From contig CAYZVX010000001.1 in assembly GCA_964482055.1 (NCBI GenBank), forward strand, positions 62,001-126,000: a stretch of 64,000 bases of DNA, read 5' to 3'. Shown in pieces: positions 50,732 through 59,252 of this stretch; positions within the stretch are counted from its first letter, which is position 1; the number at the start of each line of letters is the position of its first letter. Made by a program: the position numbers and the translations under genes. The notes under the pieces were generated by a model, which was not told the origin of the DNA, made no database searches, and saw only the letters and a program-made list of their open reading frames with translations. Origin of the DNA: G020354085 sp964482055 (lineage in GTDB: Bacteria; Pseudomonadota; Gammaproteobacteria; Acidiferrobacterales; Sulfurifustaceae).

Positions 50732-51469
50732 ATGAAGATCGCCGTCCTGTCCGATATCCACAGCAACATCGAAGCGTTAGAGGCGTGCCTGGAGGTCGCG
50801 GCGCGCCACGGCGTGGACGGCTATGCGTGCCTCGGGGACAGCGTCAATTACGGCGCCGACCCGGTGGCGGCGCTCGACCGGATCATGGCGCTGCCGCGGC
50901 TCGTCGCCGTGCTCGGCAACCACGACGAGGCGATGTTCCTCGCGCCCCACTGGTCGCTGGCGAGCGAGCTGGAGCACTGCGCCGCGTGGACCCGCCGGCA
51001 GCTGCGGCCGGAGCATCTCGATTTTCTACGCGGCCTTCCGTACGTGCAGCGCGCGCATGGCGCGGTCTTCGCGCATGCCGTCATGGATTATCCCAACAGC
51101 TGGGAGTACGTGGTCGAACCGAAACAGGCGGAGCGCTGCTTCAAGGCCGTGCGCGAGCGCGTGCTGTTCCTGGGGCACGTCCACATCCCGTACCTCTTCC
51201 GCCAGGGTCGCAACGGAAAGGTGGAGGAGATCGAGCCGCGCCCGGGCGAAACCTATGCGCTTAGCGCCGGTGACCGCTATCTGGTCAACGTCGGGTCGGT
51301 CGGCCAGCCGCGCGATGGCGATAACAGCGCGAGTTTCGTGATTTATGACGTCGCCGCCGCCAGCCTGCGCTTTGAGCGCGTCGCCTATGACTTTGCGGCG
51401 GCGGCCGCGAAGATCCGGCGCGCCGGGCTGCATCCTTTCTTTGCCGAGCGCCTGGCCGTTGGCCAGTAG
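50732..51469 (+). CDS. Calcineurin-like metallophosphoesterase
   Basis: The 245-residue cytoplasmic protein has the di-metal phosphoesterase motifs: VLSDIHSNIEAL (DxH), CLGDSVNYG (GD), VLGNHDEAM (GNHD), AHAVMDYPN and FLGHVHIPYLF (GHxH). The family includes YfcE/MJ0936-type enzymes; the substrate is unknown. ATG 50732 is chosen. A -10-like TATACT at 50686-50691 precedes it. It stands alone between recJ and the convergent kinase gene. Confidence 0.9.
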   Translation: MKIAVLSDIHSNIEALEACLEVAARHGVDGYACLGDSVNYGADPVAALDRIMALPRLVAVLGNHDEAMFLAPHWSLASELEHCAAWTRRQLRPEHLDFLRGLPYVQRAHGAVFAHAVMDYPNSWEYVVEPKQAERCFKAVRERVLFLGHVHIPYLFRQGRNGKVEEIEPRPGETYALSAGDRYLVNVGSVGQPRDGDNSASFVIYDVAAASLRFERVAYDFAAAAAKIRRAGLHPFFAERLAVGQ

Positions 51470-51513
51470 CGGCCTCCGGCAGACGTACGACTGTACCCGG
51501 CAAGCGGCGACGG

Positions 51514-53073
51514 CTAGGTGGCGACGTAGCTTGCCACCGCACCGGGAACGACGGCGTGCAGGTGCGCGTTGGCGCTCAGGCGCCGCGAGGCGTGTGCGGC
51601 GCTGCGTTCCTGCACGACGTAGATGGGGCACTTGATCGACGTCAGAACCTTGTAGGCAGTGCTGCCAAGGATGAAGCGGCTCAAGGCGCTGCGCTCGCGC
51701 GCACCGATGATGAGCAGATCCGCGGCGTAGTCCTCGAGACAACTTGTGATGGCATCCACGGTGTCGCCGCTGCGCACGTTGATGCCGATCGGGATGAGCG
51801 CCGCACCCAGCTCCTCCACCAGTGCGGCAAGGCGGGCGCGTGCCTTCTGGTAGGCGGCATTCTGAATCTGCATCTCCTTGCCACCGCTGGCGGTGCCAAC
51901 GTCCTGGCGCGGCAGCACCGTCACGACGGTGACCATGGAACGCTGCATCTGGGCCAGGCGCACTGCCTCGCGCAGGATGGCGCGGTTCAGGGCGTCGGCA
52001 CGGGCGCTGTCGGACGCATCGAGCGCAGCGACGATGCGGTACGGCGGCTCCCCGCGCAAGCGCTTGTGGCGCTCGATCCAAGCCTTGAGCTCCCCGAGGC
52101 GGTCAACGCGCGGCTCGGCCGCGCGCCGCGCCAAACGGGCCAGCAGGCTTGTGCGGTTGGCGGCGGGTACTTCTTCTCCGGCAGGGGCAGCGGCACGGCT
52201 GACGCCACGCTCGGCCTGCAGCGCCTGCAGCGCGGCGAACAGCGCCTCGGCATCCGCAAAGCGCCGGTCGGGAAGATTCTCCAGACAGGTCATGACGACG
52301 CTCTCGAATCCGGCGCTCAGCTCCGGGCGGTAGGTGCGCGGTGATACCGGGGTGCGACGAATGCGCTGAATCACGTCCAAGGCCGTCTGGGCGTCGGGAT
52401 AGGGCAGCCGCGAGGTCGTCATTTCAAACAGCATGGCCCCGACCGAATACAGGTCGCTGCGCGGCTCATCGCGCACGCCGTAGAACTGTTCCGGCGCTAT
52501 GTACGATGGTGTCCCCTTGGGTTCCTGGAACGATTCATAGATGTGATCGGGCAGGTCCAGATGGTTGGCGAGCCCGAAGTCGATCAGTCGAACCTCGCCT
52601 CGCGGCGTGATCATTATGTTCGACAGCTTGATGTCGAGGTGCACGATTCGCCGACGATGCAGCTCGGCCAGCGCGCGCACGATCTTCATGGCGAGCGTGA
52701 CCGCTTCGTGCTCGGTCAGGCAACCGCATTGGCGCAGGTGCGTCCACAGGTCGACGCCCTCGATGTAATCCATCACGAGATAGCGCCCCCGGTCGCTGTG
52801 CTGCACGACCGGCATGTGCGCATGGGGAAAATCCTCCAGGTACGGCGCCAGGCGCAGCTCGTTTTCGAAGGCCACCACGCTGGCTGGATCGGCATCCTGC
52901 GAGCCGCGCGGAACCTTGAGCACGCGCCGCTTGCCAGCGCTGTCCACGGCCGAGTACAGCCAGGCCATGCCGCCTTCGCCAATCTTGCGCTCGATGGTCA
53001 AACCGCCCACCGGCGTGCCCGGGGAGAGCTCGACCGTTGCTGGCGGGTCGACGGAGAAAGATGTTGCTGCCAC
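51514..53073 (-). CDS. Ser/Thr protein kinase fused to a universal stress protein domain
   Basis: The 519-residue soluble protein combines two domains. The Hanks-type kinase (about 23-280) has the glycine loop GEGGMA (32-37), Lys53, HLDIKLSN (Asp147, Lys149), DFG (165-167) and GTPSYIAPEQ. The C-terminal UspA domain (about 345-490) has YRIVAALDASDSARAD and the ATP-loop pattern GARERSALSRFILGSTAYK. No membrane segment is present. It probably senses stress or nucleotide state and phosphorylates unknown targets. GTG 53073 is preferred (AAGG upstream); TTG 53109 would add 12 residues. It is convergent with the phosphoesterase. Confidence 0.9.
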   Translation of the reverse strand: MAATSFSVDPPATVELSPGTPVGGLTIERKIGEGGMAWLYSAVDSAGKRRVLKVPRGSQDADPASVVAFENELRLAPYLEDFPHAHMPVVQHSDRGRYLVMDYIEGVDLWTHLRQCGCLTEHEAVTLAMKIVRALAELHRRRIVHLDIKLSNIMITPRGEVRLIDFGLANHLDLPDHIYESFQEPKGTPSYIAPEQFYGVRDEPRSDLYSVGAMLFEMTTSRLPYPDAQTALDVIQRIRRTPVSPRTYRPELSAGFESVVMTCLENLPDRRFADAEALFAALQALQAERGVSRAAAPAGEEVPAANRTSLLARLARRAAEPRVDRLGELKAWIERHKRLRGEPPYRIVAALDASDSARADALNRAILREAVRLAQMQRSMVTVVTVLPRQDVGTASGGKEMQIQNAAYQKARARLAALVEELGAALIPIGINVRSGDTVDAITSCLEDYAADLLIIGARERSALSRFILGSTAYKVLTSIKCPIYVVQERSAAHASRRLSANAHLHAVVPGAVASYVAT

Positions 53074-53394
53074 GGGGACTGCCGCCTTCTGGTGATTCAG
53101 TAACCCCAAGCAATTGGCAAGATCTGTGCCCGCGATGGCTGGCCGGACGAGCCACGGGTACCGAGCGAAAACCTTCGCCCCGACAGCTGGTTATCAACCG
53201 GACAGGCCCAACAGCGGACAGGCTCTTGCCCACTGCACGACGGAAAGTGGCAGCCGGCCGACGGGCGGCGACACGCACGCTGAGGTCGGTGGTCGCCAGC
53301 CCGACTCGGTCAACTGTAGGCCGCGGGAACGGGACCGTCCCGAGCCGAGGAGGGCAAGGACACGCCATTCGTGCCGACCGGGGATACTTTCCAT

Positions 53395-53400
53395 TACAAT
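53395..53400 (+). promoter_or_regulatory. -10 hexamer of cysM
   Basis: TACAAT six bases before the ATG at 53407, without a Shine-Dalgarno for that ATG. The 297-base region upstream (53110-53406) shows no other recognisable element. Confidence 0.4.
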
Positions 53401-53406
53401 GCGCGG

Positions 53407-54297
53407 ATGCGGCTGAAAACGCTGGAAGATTTCGTCGGCAACACGCCGCTTGTACGCCTGCAACGGCTCCCGGGTCGGACCAGCAACACAATACTCGCTA
53501 AGCTCGAGGGCAATAACCCGGCCGGTTCGGTCAAGGACCGCCCAGCGCTTTCCATGATCCGGCACGCCGAGGCACGCGGCGAGATCAAGCCCGGCGATAC
53601 CCTCATCGAGGCCACCTCCGGTAATACTGGCATCGCGCTTGCCATGGCGGCCGCCATGCGCGGCTACCGCATGGTGCTCGTCATGCCCGAGCACATGAGT
53701 GTCGAACGGCGCGCCGTCATGAAGGCGTTTGGCGCCGAAATCGTGCTGGTGTCGAAGGAGGCGAGCATGGAGGGCGCGCGCGACCTCGCCGCCCAGATGG
53801 AGCGCGAGGGCCGCGGCAAGGTTCTCGACCAGTTCGCCAACCCGGACAACCCGCGCGCCCACTACGAGGGAACGGGGCCGGAGCTCTGGCGGGACACGGA
53901 CGGGCAGCTCACCCATTTCGTGAGCGCCATGGGCACGACCGGCACGATCATGGGGGTGGGCACGTTCCTGCGCGAGGTGAGCCCGGCAGTCAAGATCGTC
54001 GGCGTGCAACCGCAGGAAGGCTCCAGCATCCCCGGCATCCGCCGCTGGCCCAAGGAATATCTGCCGAAGATCTATGACGCCTCCCTCGTCGACCGGATCA
54101 TCGATGTCTCCCAGCAGGAGGCCGAGGACATGACGCGGCGGCTGGCACGCGAGGAGGGCATCTTCTGCGGCGTTTCTTCCGGCGGGGCAACAGCGGCGGC
54201 GCTGCGCCTTTCGCGCGAGGTCGAAAACGCGGTGATCGCCGTGATCATCTGCGACCGCGGTGACCGCTACCTCTCGACCGGCGTCTTTCCGGATTAG
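53407..54297 (+). CDS. cysM: Cysteine synthase B (CysM-type)
   Basis: CysM makes cysteine from O-acetylserine with sulfide or thiosulfate. The 296-residue enzyme opens KTLEDFVGNTPLVRLQRLPG, with the PLP lysine Lys43 in NPAGSVKDRP, the TSGNTGIALAMAAA loop and the C-terminal GVSSGGATAAALRLS. The short length and these motifs match CysM better than CysK. ATG 53407 matches family N-termini; GTG 53371 with AAGGA upstream is an alternative. Confidence 0.94.
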   Translation: MRLKTLEDFVGNTPLVRLQRLPGRTSNTILAKLEGNNPAGSVKDRPALSMIRHAEARGEIKPGDTLIEATSGNTGIALAMAAAMRGYRMVLVMPEHMSVERRAVMKAFGAEIVLVSKEASMEGARDLAAQMEREGRGKVLDQFANPDNPRAHYEGTGPELWRDTDGQLTHFVSAMGTTGTIMGVGTFLREVSPAVKIVGVQPQEGSSIPGIRRWPKEYLPKIYDASLVDRIIDVSQQEAEDMTRRLAREEGIFCGVSSGGATAAALRLSREVENAVIAVIICDRGDRYLSTGVFPD

Positions 54298-54316
54298 CCG
54301 GCCGCAGGTGACGGCC

Positions 54317-55105
54317 ATGAACGTCCTGGCGTTCGACATCGAGACTGTGCCAGACGTGGAGGCCGGCCGGCGACTGTACGGGCTCGACGGTCTCGGCGAC
54401 CGGGACGTGGCGCGCGTGATGTTCGCCAAGCGCCGCGAGCAGACCGGCGACTCGGAATTCCTGCGCCACCACCTGCAGCGCGTGGTTAGCATTTCCGCGG
54501 TACTGCGCACCAACGACTCCTTTCGTGTCTGGTCGCTTGGCGATGCGAGCTCGGACGAAGCCGACCTGATCCGGCGCTTTTTCGACGGCATCGACCGGTA
54601 TACACCGGTGCTGGTGTCCTGGAACGGGTCCGGCTTCGACCTGCCGGTGCTGCACTATCGCGCCCTCAAGCACGGAATCGTCGCTTCGCGTTACTGGGAG
54701 ACGGGGACCGAGGACCAGAGTTTTCGCTGGAACAACTATCTCAGCCGCTACCACGAGCGCCATACGGACTTGATGGACGTGTTGTCCGGCTATCAGCCAC
54801 GCGCCACGGCGCCGCTCGACGAGGTTGCCGTGTTGCTCGGCCTGCCCGGCAAGATGGGGCATAGTGGCGCGGAGGTCTGGGAACAATTCCAGGCCGGGGC
54901 AATCGAGGACATCCGCAATTACTGCGAGACCGACGTGCTCAATACCTACCTCATCTACCTGCGCTATGAGCTCATGCGCGGCAATCTCGATGATGCCCAG
55001 TATCGAAGGGAGCTCAAGGTCGTGCGCGACGCGCTCGCGGCTGCCGGCAAGCCGCATCTGAACCGGTTTCTCTCGGCCTGGCACGCCGAGCCCGCGGGCG
55101 GATGA
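54317..55105 (+). CDS. Predicted 3'-5' exonuclease (PolB-like, DEDDy)
   Basis: The 262-residue protein matches the predicted PolB-like exonuclease group. Exo I is LAFDIETVPD (Asp and Glu), Exo II is SWNGSGFDLPVLHYRAL, and Exo III is IRNYCETDVLNTYLIYLR with the final Asp. It has no polymerase domain. It overlaps rlmD by four bases; the biological role, probably DNA or RNA trimming in repair, is not known. Confidence 0.9.
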   Translation: MNVLAFDIETVPDVEAGRRLYGLDGLGDRDVARVMFAKRREQTGDSEFLRHHLQRVVSISAVLRTNDSFRVWSLGDASSDEADLIRRFFDGIDRYTPVLVSWNGSGFDLPVLHYRALKHGIVASRYWETGTEDQSFRWNNYLSRYHERHTDLMDVLSGYQPRATAPLDEVAVLLGLPGKMGHSGAEVWEQFQAGAIEDIRNYCETDVLNTYLIYLRYELMRGNLDDAQYRRELKVVRDALAAAGKPHLNRFLSAWHAEPAGG

Positions 55106-56448
55106 GGCCGCAGTCAATCGACCCGACCACCGCCGATCAAGCCGGCGACACCGCGGTAGCGACGATCGAGTCGCTCAACCACGACGCCCGCGGTGTCGCG
55201 CGGATCAACGGCAAGGTGACTTTTATCGAGGGCGCCCTGCCGGGCGAGTCCGTGCGCTTTCGCTACCTTAACCGGCGCAAGAGCTACGACAGCGGCGCGC
55301 TGCTCGAGGTCCTGACCCCGAGCCCCGATCGGGTCACCCCGCGCTGCCCGCACTTCGGCGTGTGCGGGGGCTGCTCCCTGCAACACCTCGGGCTGGGCGC
55401 CCAGCTTGCCGCCAAGCAGCGCGTGCTGGCCGACGCCCTGGCCCGCATCGGCAAAGCGGACCCGCAGGCCTGGCTCGGGCCGCTCGCCGGCCCGGGATGG
55501 GGCTACCGGCGGCGTGCCCGCCTGGGCGTGCGGCTGGTGCCCAAGAAAGGCGGGGTGCTGGTTGGCTTCCGCGAACGCCGTCGCAGCTTCATAACGGCCC
55601 TCGCGGAGTGCCCCATCCTCGACGAGCGGGTGTCTCGGCTGCTGCCCGGCCTGCGCACCCTCATTGCCGGCCTGTCCTGCCCGGACCGCATTCCACAGAT
55701 CGAGGTCGCGGTCGCCGACAACGCCACTGCCCTGGTGTTTCGCCACCTCGTGGCCCTGGCGCCCGCCGATCTGGAGCAGCTCAGCGCTTTCGGCGAGCGC
55801 CACGGCCTGCAGGTTTATCTGCAAGGCGGCGGGCCGGATACGGTCGTGCCGCTGTCGCCACGGGCGCCAGAGGCGCTCTGCTACCGTCTGGCAGAGCATG
55901 GGGTAACGCTTCGTTTCGGGCCCGCCGATTTCGTGCAGGTCAACGCCGAGGTGAACCGCCAGATGGTGGCTCGGGCGCTCGCGTTGCTGGAGTTGCAGCC
56001 GACTGACCGGATGCTGGACCTCTTCTGCGGGCTCGGCAACTTCACCCTGCCGGCGGCGCGCCGCTGCGCGCGGGTCCTGGGCATCGAGGCGGACGCCGCG
56101 GCGGTCGCCACCGCCCGCGCCAATGCCGCGCTCAACGCCATTGCCAACGTCGAGTTTCGGGTCGGCGACCTGTACGACGCCGACGCTGCCCAGGACCCGT
56201 GGGACGGGTTTCGTTTCGACAAGCTGCTGCTCGACCCGCCGCGCAGCGGGGCGATGGAGGCCCTCAAGCGGCTGCGAACGGCGCTGCCGCAGCGCATCGT
56301 CTACGTCTCGTGCAGCCACGCGACGCTGGCACGCGACGCCGGTTACCTCGTGCACGCGCTCGGCTACCGCTTGGCCGCCGCCGGCGTGCTGGACATGTTT
56401 CCCCACACCAGCCATGTCGAGTCGATGGCGCTGTTTGTACAATCCTGA
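55102..56448 (+). CDS. rlmD: 23S rRNA (uracil(1939)-C(5))-methyltransferase
   Basis: RlmD methylates U1939 of 23S rRNA. It has an N-terminal TRAM domain (VATIESLNHDARGVARING), a [4Fe-4S] cluster site (CPHFGVCGGCSLQHL), a SAM domain (MLDLFCGLGNFTLP) and the catalytic region LLDPPRSG with the nucleophile Cys in VYVSCSHATLARD. The length (448) is typical. It overlaps the exonuclease gene upstream and lies two bases before the next ATG. Confidence 0.95.
   Translation: MRPQSIDPTTADQAGDTAVATIESLNHDARGVARINGKVTFIEGALPGESVRFRYLNRRKSYDSGALLEVLTPSPDRVTPRCPHFGVCGGCSLQHLGLGAQLAAKQRVLADALARIGKADPQAWLGPLAGPGWGYRRRARLGVRLVPKKGGVLVGFRERRRSFITALAECPILDERVSRLLPGLRTLIAGLSCPDRIPQIEVAVADNATALVFRHLVALAPADLEQLSAFGERHGLQVYLQGGGPDTVVPLSPRAPEALCYRLAEHGVTLRFGPADFVQVNAEVNRQMVARALALLELQPTDRMLDLFCGLGNFTLPAARRCARVLGIEADAAAVATARANAALNAIANVEFRVGDLYDADAAQDPWDGFRFDKLLLDPPRSGAMEALKRLRTALPQRIVYVSCSHATLARDAGYLVHALGYRLAAAGVLDMFPHTSHVESMALFVQS
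56438..56443 (+). promoter_or_regulatory. -10 hexamer of the L,D-transpeptidase gene
   Basis: TACAAT seven bases before the ATG at 56451, inside the end of rlmD; no Shine-Dalgarno is seen between them. Confidence 0.35.
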
Positions 56449-56450
56449 GC

Positions 56451-56948
56451 ATGCGGCAGCGCTCGGACTACGCCATTGAGGTGGATGTACCCGCCCAAAC
56501 CCTCACGCTCTACGACCGCGCCGGGCATGTCGTCATGCGAACCACCGTTTCCACCGCACGCAAGGGCGTGGGCGAGCGAAACGGCAGTGAACAGACCCCG
56601 CGCGGCGCCCATTACGTGCGCGCTAAGATCGGCGCGGGGCTGCCGGCCAACGCGGTGCTGGTCTCGCGCCGCCCGACCGGCGAGATCTACAGCCCGCAGC
56701 TGCGCGCCGCCTATCCGGGGCGCGACTGGATCTTAACGCGCATCCTCTGGCTGTGTGGCCTTGAGCCGGGCAGGAATCGTTTGGGCGACGTCGATACCAT
56801 GCGCCGCTACATCTACATCCACGGCTGCCCGGACGAGGACCCGATGGGCGTGCCGTCCTCGCGCGGCTGCGTAAAGATGCGCAACCGCGACCTGCTCGAG
56901 CTGTTCGACCGGGTGCCGGTCGGCACGCGCGTCTACATCCGGGGCTGA
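56451..56948 (+). CDS. L,D-transpeptidase (YkuD) family protein without signal peptide
   Basis: The 165-residue protein is a single YkuD domain with the catalytic motif IHGCPDEDPMGVPSSRGC (His124, Ser138, Cys140). Family members cross-link peptidoglycan or attach lipoproteins. No signal peptide or membrane helix is visible, unusual for an enzyme whose substrate is periplasmic. The position directly before nagZ suggests a role in cell-wall recycling or turnover. A different export route or a cytoplasmic activity on muropeptides are possible. Confidence 0.88.
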   Translation: MRQRSDYAIEVDVPAQTLTLYDRAGHVVMRTTVSTARKGVGERNGSEQTPRGAHYVRAKIGAGLPANAVLVSRRPTGEIYSPQLRAAYPGRDWILTRILWLCGLEPGRNRLGDVDTMRRYIYIHGCPDEDPMGVPSSRGCVKMRNRDLLELFDRVPVGTRVYIRG

Positions 56949-56950
56949 GC

Positions 56951-58243
56951 GTGTCACTCGGCCCCGTCATGCTCGACATCGCGGGCCTGGAGCTCACGCC
57001 CGAGGAGCGCGAGCGCCTGCGGCATCCGCTCACCGGCGGGGTGATTCTGTTTTCCCGTAACTACGAGTCGCCGGAACAGGTCGAGCGCCTGGTGGCCGAC
57101 ATCCACGCCCAGCGTGAGCCCCAGCTGCTGGTCGCCGTCGACCACGAGGGCGGACGGGTCCAGCGCTTTCGTGCAGGTTTCACCGACCTTCCCTCGGCAC
57201 GTGCCCTGGGGAAACTGCACGACGAGAATCCAAGACGCGCCAAGCGGCTCGCCGAGGCCTGCGGCTGGCTGATGGCGGCCGAGCTGCGCGCGGTGGGCGT
57301 GGATTTCAGCTTCGCACCAGTGCTCGACCTCGACCGCGGTGTGAGCGAGGTCATCGGCGACCGAGCCTTTCACGCCGATCCAGAGGTGGTGGTGGAGCTC
57401 GCCCACGCGTTCACGCGCGGCATGCATGCCGCCGGCATGGCCGCGACCGGCAAGCACTTCCCGGGCCACGGCGCCGTGACCGCCGATTCGCACGCGGCCC
57501 TGCCGGTCGATGAGCGCGATTTCGTCGACATCTTGACGGAGGACCTCGTGCCCTTCGAGCGCATGATCCACTACGGCCTCGCCGCGATCATGCCGGCCCA
57601 CATCGTCTATCCCAAGGTGGATGCCCGGCCGGCCGGCTATTCGCGCGTGTGGCTGAAGGAGGTGCTGCGCCGGCGCCTGGGCTTTCAGGGGGTCATCTTC
57701 AGCGACGATTTGTCGATGGAGGGCGCAAAGTCGGCATTCGTGCCATCCCTGGCGCGCGGCCCTCGCCTCGGTCCAATCGGCGAGTCCGCAACCGGTGCAT
57801 CCGTGCACCGCGGCCCTCGCCTCGGTCCAATCGGCGAGTCCGCAACCAGTGCATCCGTGCACCGCGGCCCTCGCCTCGGTCCAATCGGCGAGTCCGCAAC
57901 CGGTGCATCCGTGCACCGCGGCCCTCGCCTCGGTCCAATCGGCGAGTCCGCAACCGGTGCATCCGTGCACCGCGGCCCTCGCCTCGGTCCAATCGGCGAA
58001 GGGGCGGGTGACATCGTGGCGCGCGGCCGTGCCGCGCTCGCCGCTGGCTGCGACATGGTGCTTGTCTGCAACGACCCGGCCGCGGCGGGGCGCCTGCTCG
58101 ACGGGCTCGGCGCGCATGACGATCCGGCATCGCACTTGCGCCTGGTGCGCATGCATGGCCGTCCGGGCGCGCCGCCGCGCACGCTGCTCGCGGCCGACCG
58201 CAACTACCGCGACACGGTGCGCATGGTGCACAACCTGGCGTAG
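56951..58243 (+). CDS. nagZ: Beta-N-acetylhexosaminidase NagZ with internal 18-residue repeats
   Basis: NagZ removes GlcNAc from muropeptides during cell-wall recycling. Motifs are LDIAGLELTPEERERLRHP, VDHEGGRVQRF, KHFPGHGAVTADSHAALPV (catalytic His) and FSDDLSMEG (nucleophile Asp). The expected length is about 340; here it is 430. The excess is a block of residues ~262-350 made of about five copies of an 18-residue unit GPRLGPIGESATGASVHR, encoded by the 54-bp repeat and inserted right after the nucleophile loop. Native sequence resumes at GAGDIVARGRAALAAGCD. The frame is kept. Start GTG 56951. Confidence 0.93.
   Translation: MSLGPVMLDIAGLELTPEERERLRHPLTGGVILFSRNYESPEQVERLVADIHAQREPQLLVAVDHEGGRVQRFRAGFTDLPSARALGKLHDENPRRAKRLAEACGWLMAAELRAVGVDFSFAPVLDLDRGVSEVIGDRAFHADPEVVVELAHAFTRGMHAAGMAATGKHFPGHGAVTADSHAALPVDERDFVDILTEDLVPFERMIHYGLAAIMPAHIVYPKVDARPAGYSRVWLKEVLRRRLGFQGVIFSDDLSMEGAKSAFVPSLARGPRLGPIGESATGASVHRGPRLGPIGESATSASVHRGPRLGPIGESATGASVHRGPRLGPIGESATGASVHRGPRLGPIGEGAGDIVARGRAALAAGCDMVLVCNDPAAAGRLLDGLGAHDDPASHLRLVRMHGRPGAPPRTLLAADRNYRDTVRMVHNLA
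57734..57999. repeat. 54-bp structured repeat, locus A (about 5 units, in frame in nagZ)
   Basis: Units start at 57734 (diverged), 57788, 57842, 57896 and 57950. The main hairpin is GGTGCA-TCCG-TGCACC; the first unit has GTGCCA-TCCC-TGGCGC. A second pairing, CTCGCC with GGCGAG, is present in most units. Period 54 equals 18 codons, so any copy number keeps the nagZ frame. Confidence 0.95.
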
Positions 58244-58326
58244 CAACCGCCGTCGCGCCCAACCTTGCGCTGAGCACCGCTGGCTGGGGAGCGCGTCGTG
58301 GCGACCATTGGCGGCGAGTCAAGATA

Positions 58327-58354
58327 TTGATTTGGTCGGCCGTTGACCCATAAT
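58327..58354 (+). promoter_or_regulatory. Sigma-70 promoter of speD
   Basis: TTGATT (58327-58332), 16 bases, CATAAT (58349-58354). The leader to the TTG start is about 40 bases. Confidence 0.6.
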
Positions 58355-58400
58355 TACGACAAGCCACGAACCCCACGAGATAACGCGAGGGACACCGGAA

Positions 58401-59252
58401 TTGGATCTGCTCAAGCCGCTCAGGAAACTCAAGCTCGAGAGCTTCAACAACCTCACCAAGACGCTGAGTTTCAACATCTACGACATCTGTTTCGCACCGA
58501 ACGAGGCGGCGCAAAAGGAATACATCCGTTATATCGACGAGGTGTACAACGCCGAGCGCCTCACGCAGATCCTGACCGAGGTCGCCAAGATCATCGGCGC
58601 CAACATCCTGAACATTGCGCGCCAGGACTACGATCCGCAGGGCGCGAGCGTCACGATGCTGGTGTCCGAGATGCCGCTGCACGAGGAGCCGCTCAACCCC
58701 GAGGCGCCCGGTCCGCTGACCGCGACGCTCGCGGCTGAGGCCATCGAGCGCCCGGGCTCCGAAGCCGTGGTCGCGCACCTCGACAAGAGCCATATCACGG
58801 TGCACACCTACCCCGAGATGCATCCCGACAATGGCATCTCGACGTTCCGCGCCGATATCGACGTGTCGACCTGCGGGAAGATCTCGCCGCTGCGCGCGCT
58901 GAACTTTCTCATCCACAGCTTCGAGTCCGACATCGTGATCATTGATTATCGCGTGCGCGGCTTCACCCGTGACGTGAAGGGCACCAAACACTACATCGAT
59001 CACAAGATCAACTCGATCCAGAACTTCGTCGATAAGCAGACGCTGTCGCGTTATCAGGCCATCGACGTGAACGTCTACCAGGAGAACATCTTTCACACCA
59101 AGCTGATGCTGAAAGAGTTCAAGCTCGACAACTACCTGTTTGGCGTGACCGAGGCCAATCTCAATCCGGCGGAGACCAAGGTCATCAGCCAGCGCCTGAA
59201 GCACGAAACCGCCGAGATCTTCTACGGCACCAACATGGTGCGGGTGAGCTGA
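58401..59252 (+). CDS. speD: S-adenosylmethionine decarboxylase proenzyme
   Basis: SpeD makes decarboxylated SAM for spermidine synthesis. It is a self-cleaving pyruvoyl enzyme: cleavage before Ser130 in HLDKSHITVHTYPE generates the cofactor. Other landmarks are SFNIYDIC, GANILNIARQDYDPQGASV, STCGKISPLRALN and NVYQENIFHTKLMLKEF. Length 283, of the E. coli class. The start is TTG 58401; no ATG or GTG fits. The stop overlaps a probable CTG start of the uracil-DNA glycosylase. Confidence 0.95.
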   Translation: MDLLKPLRKLKLESFNNLTKTLSFNIYDICFAPNEAAQKEYIRYIDEVYNAERLTQILTEVAKIIGANILNIARQDYDPQGASVTMLVSEMPLHEEPLNPEAPGPLTATLAAEAIERPGSEAVVAHLDKSHITVHTYPEMHPDNGISTFRADIDVSTCGKISPLRALNFLIHSFESDIVIIDYRVRGFTRDVKGTKHYIDHKINSIQNFVDKQTLSRYQAIDVNVYQENIFHTKLMLKEFKLDNYLFGVTEANLNPAETKVISQRLKHETAEIFYGTNMVRVS

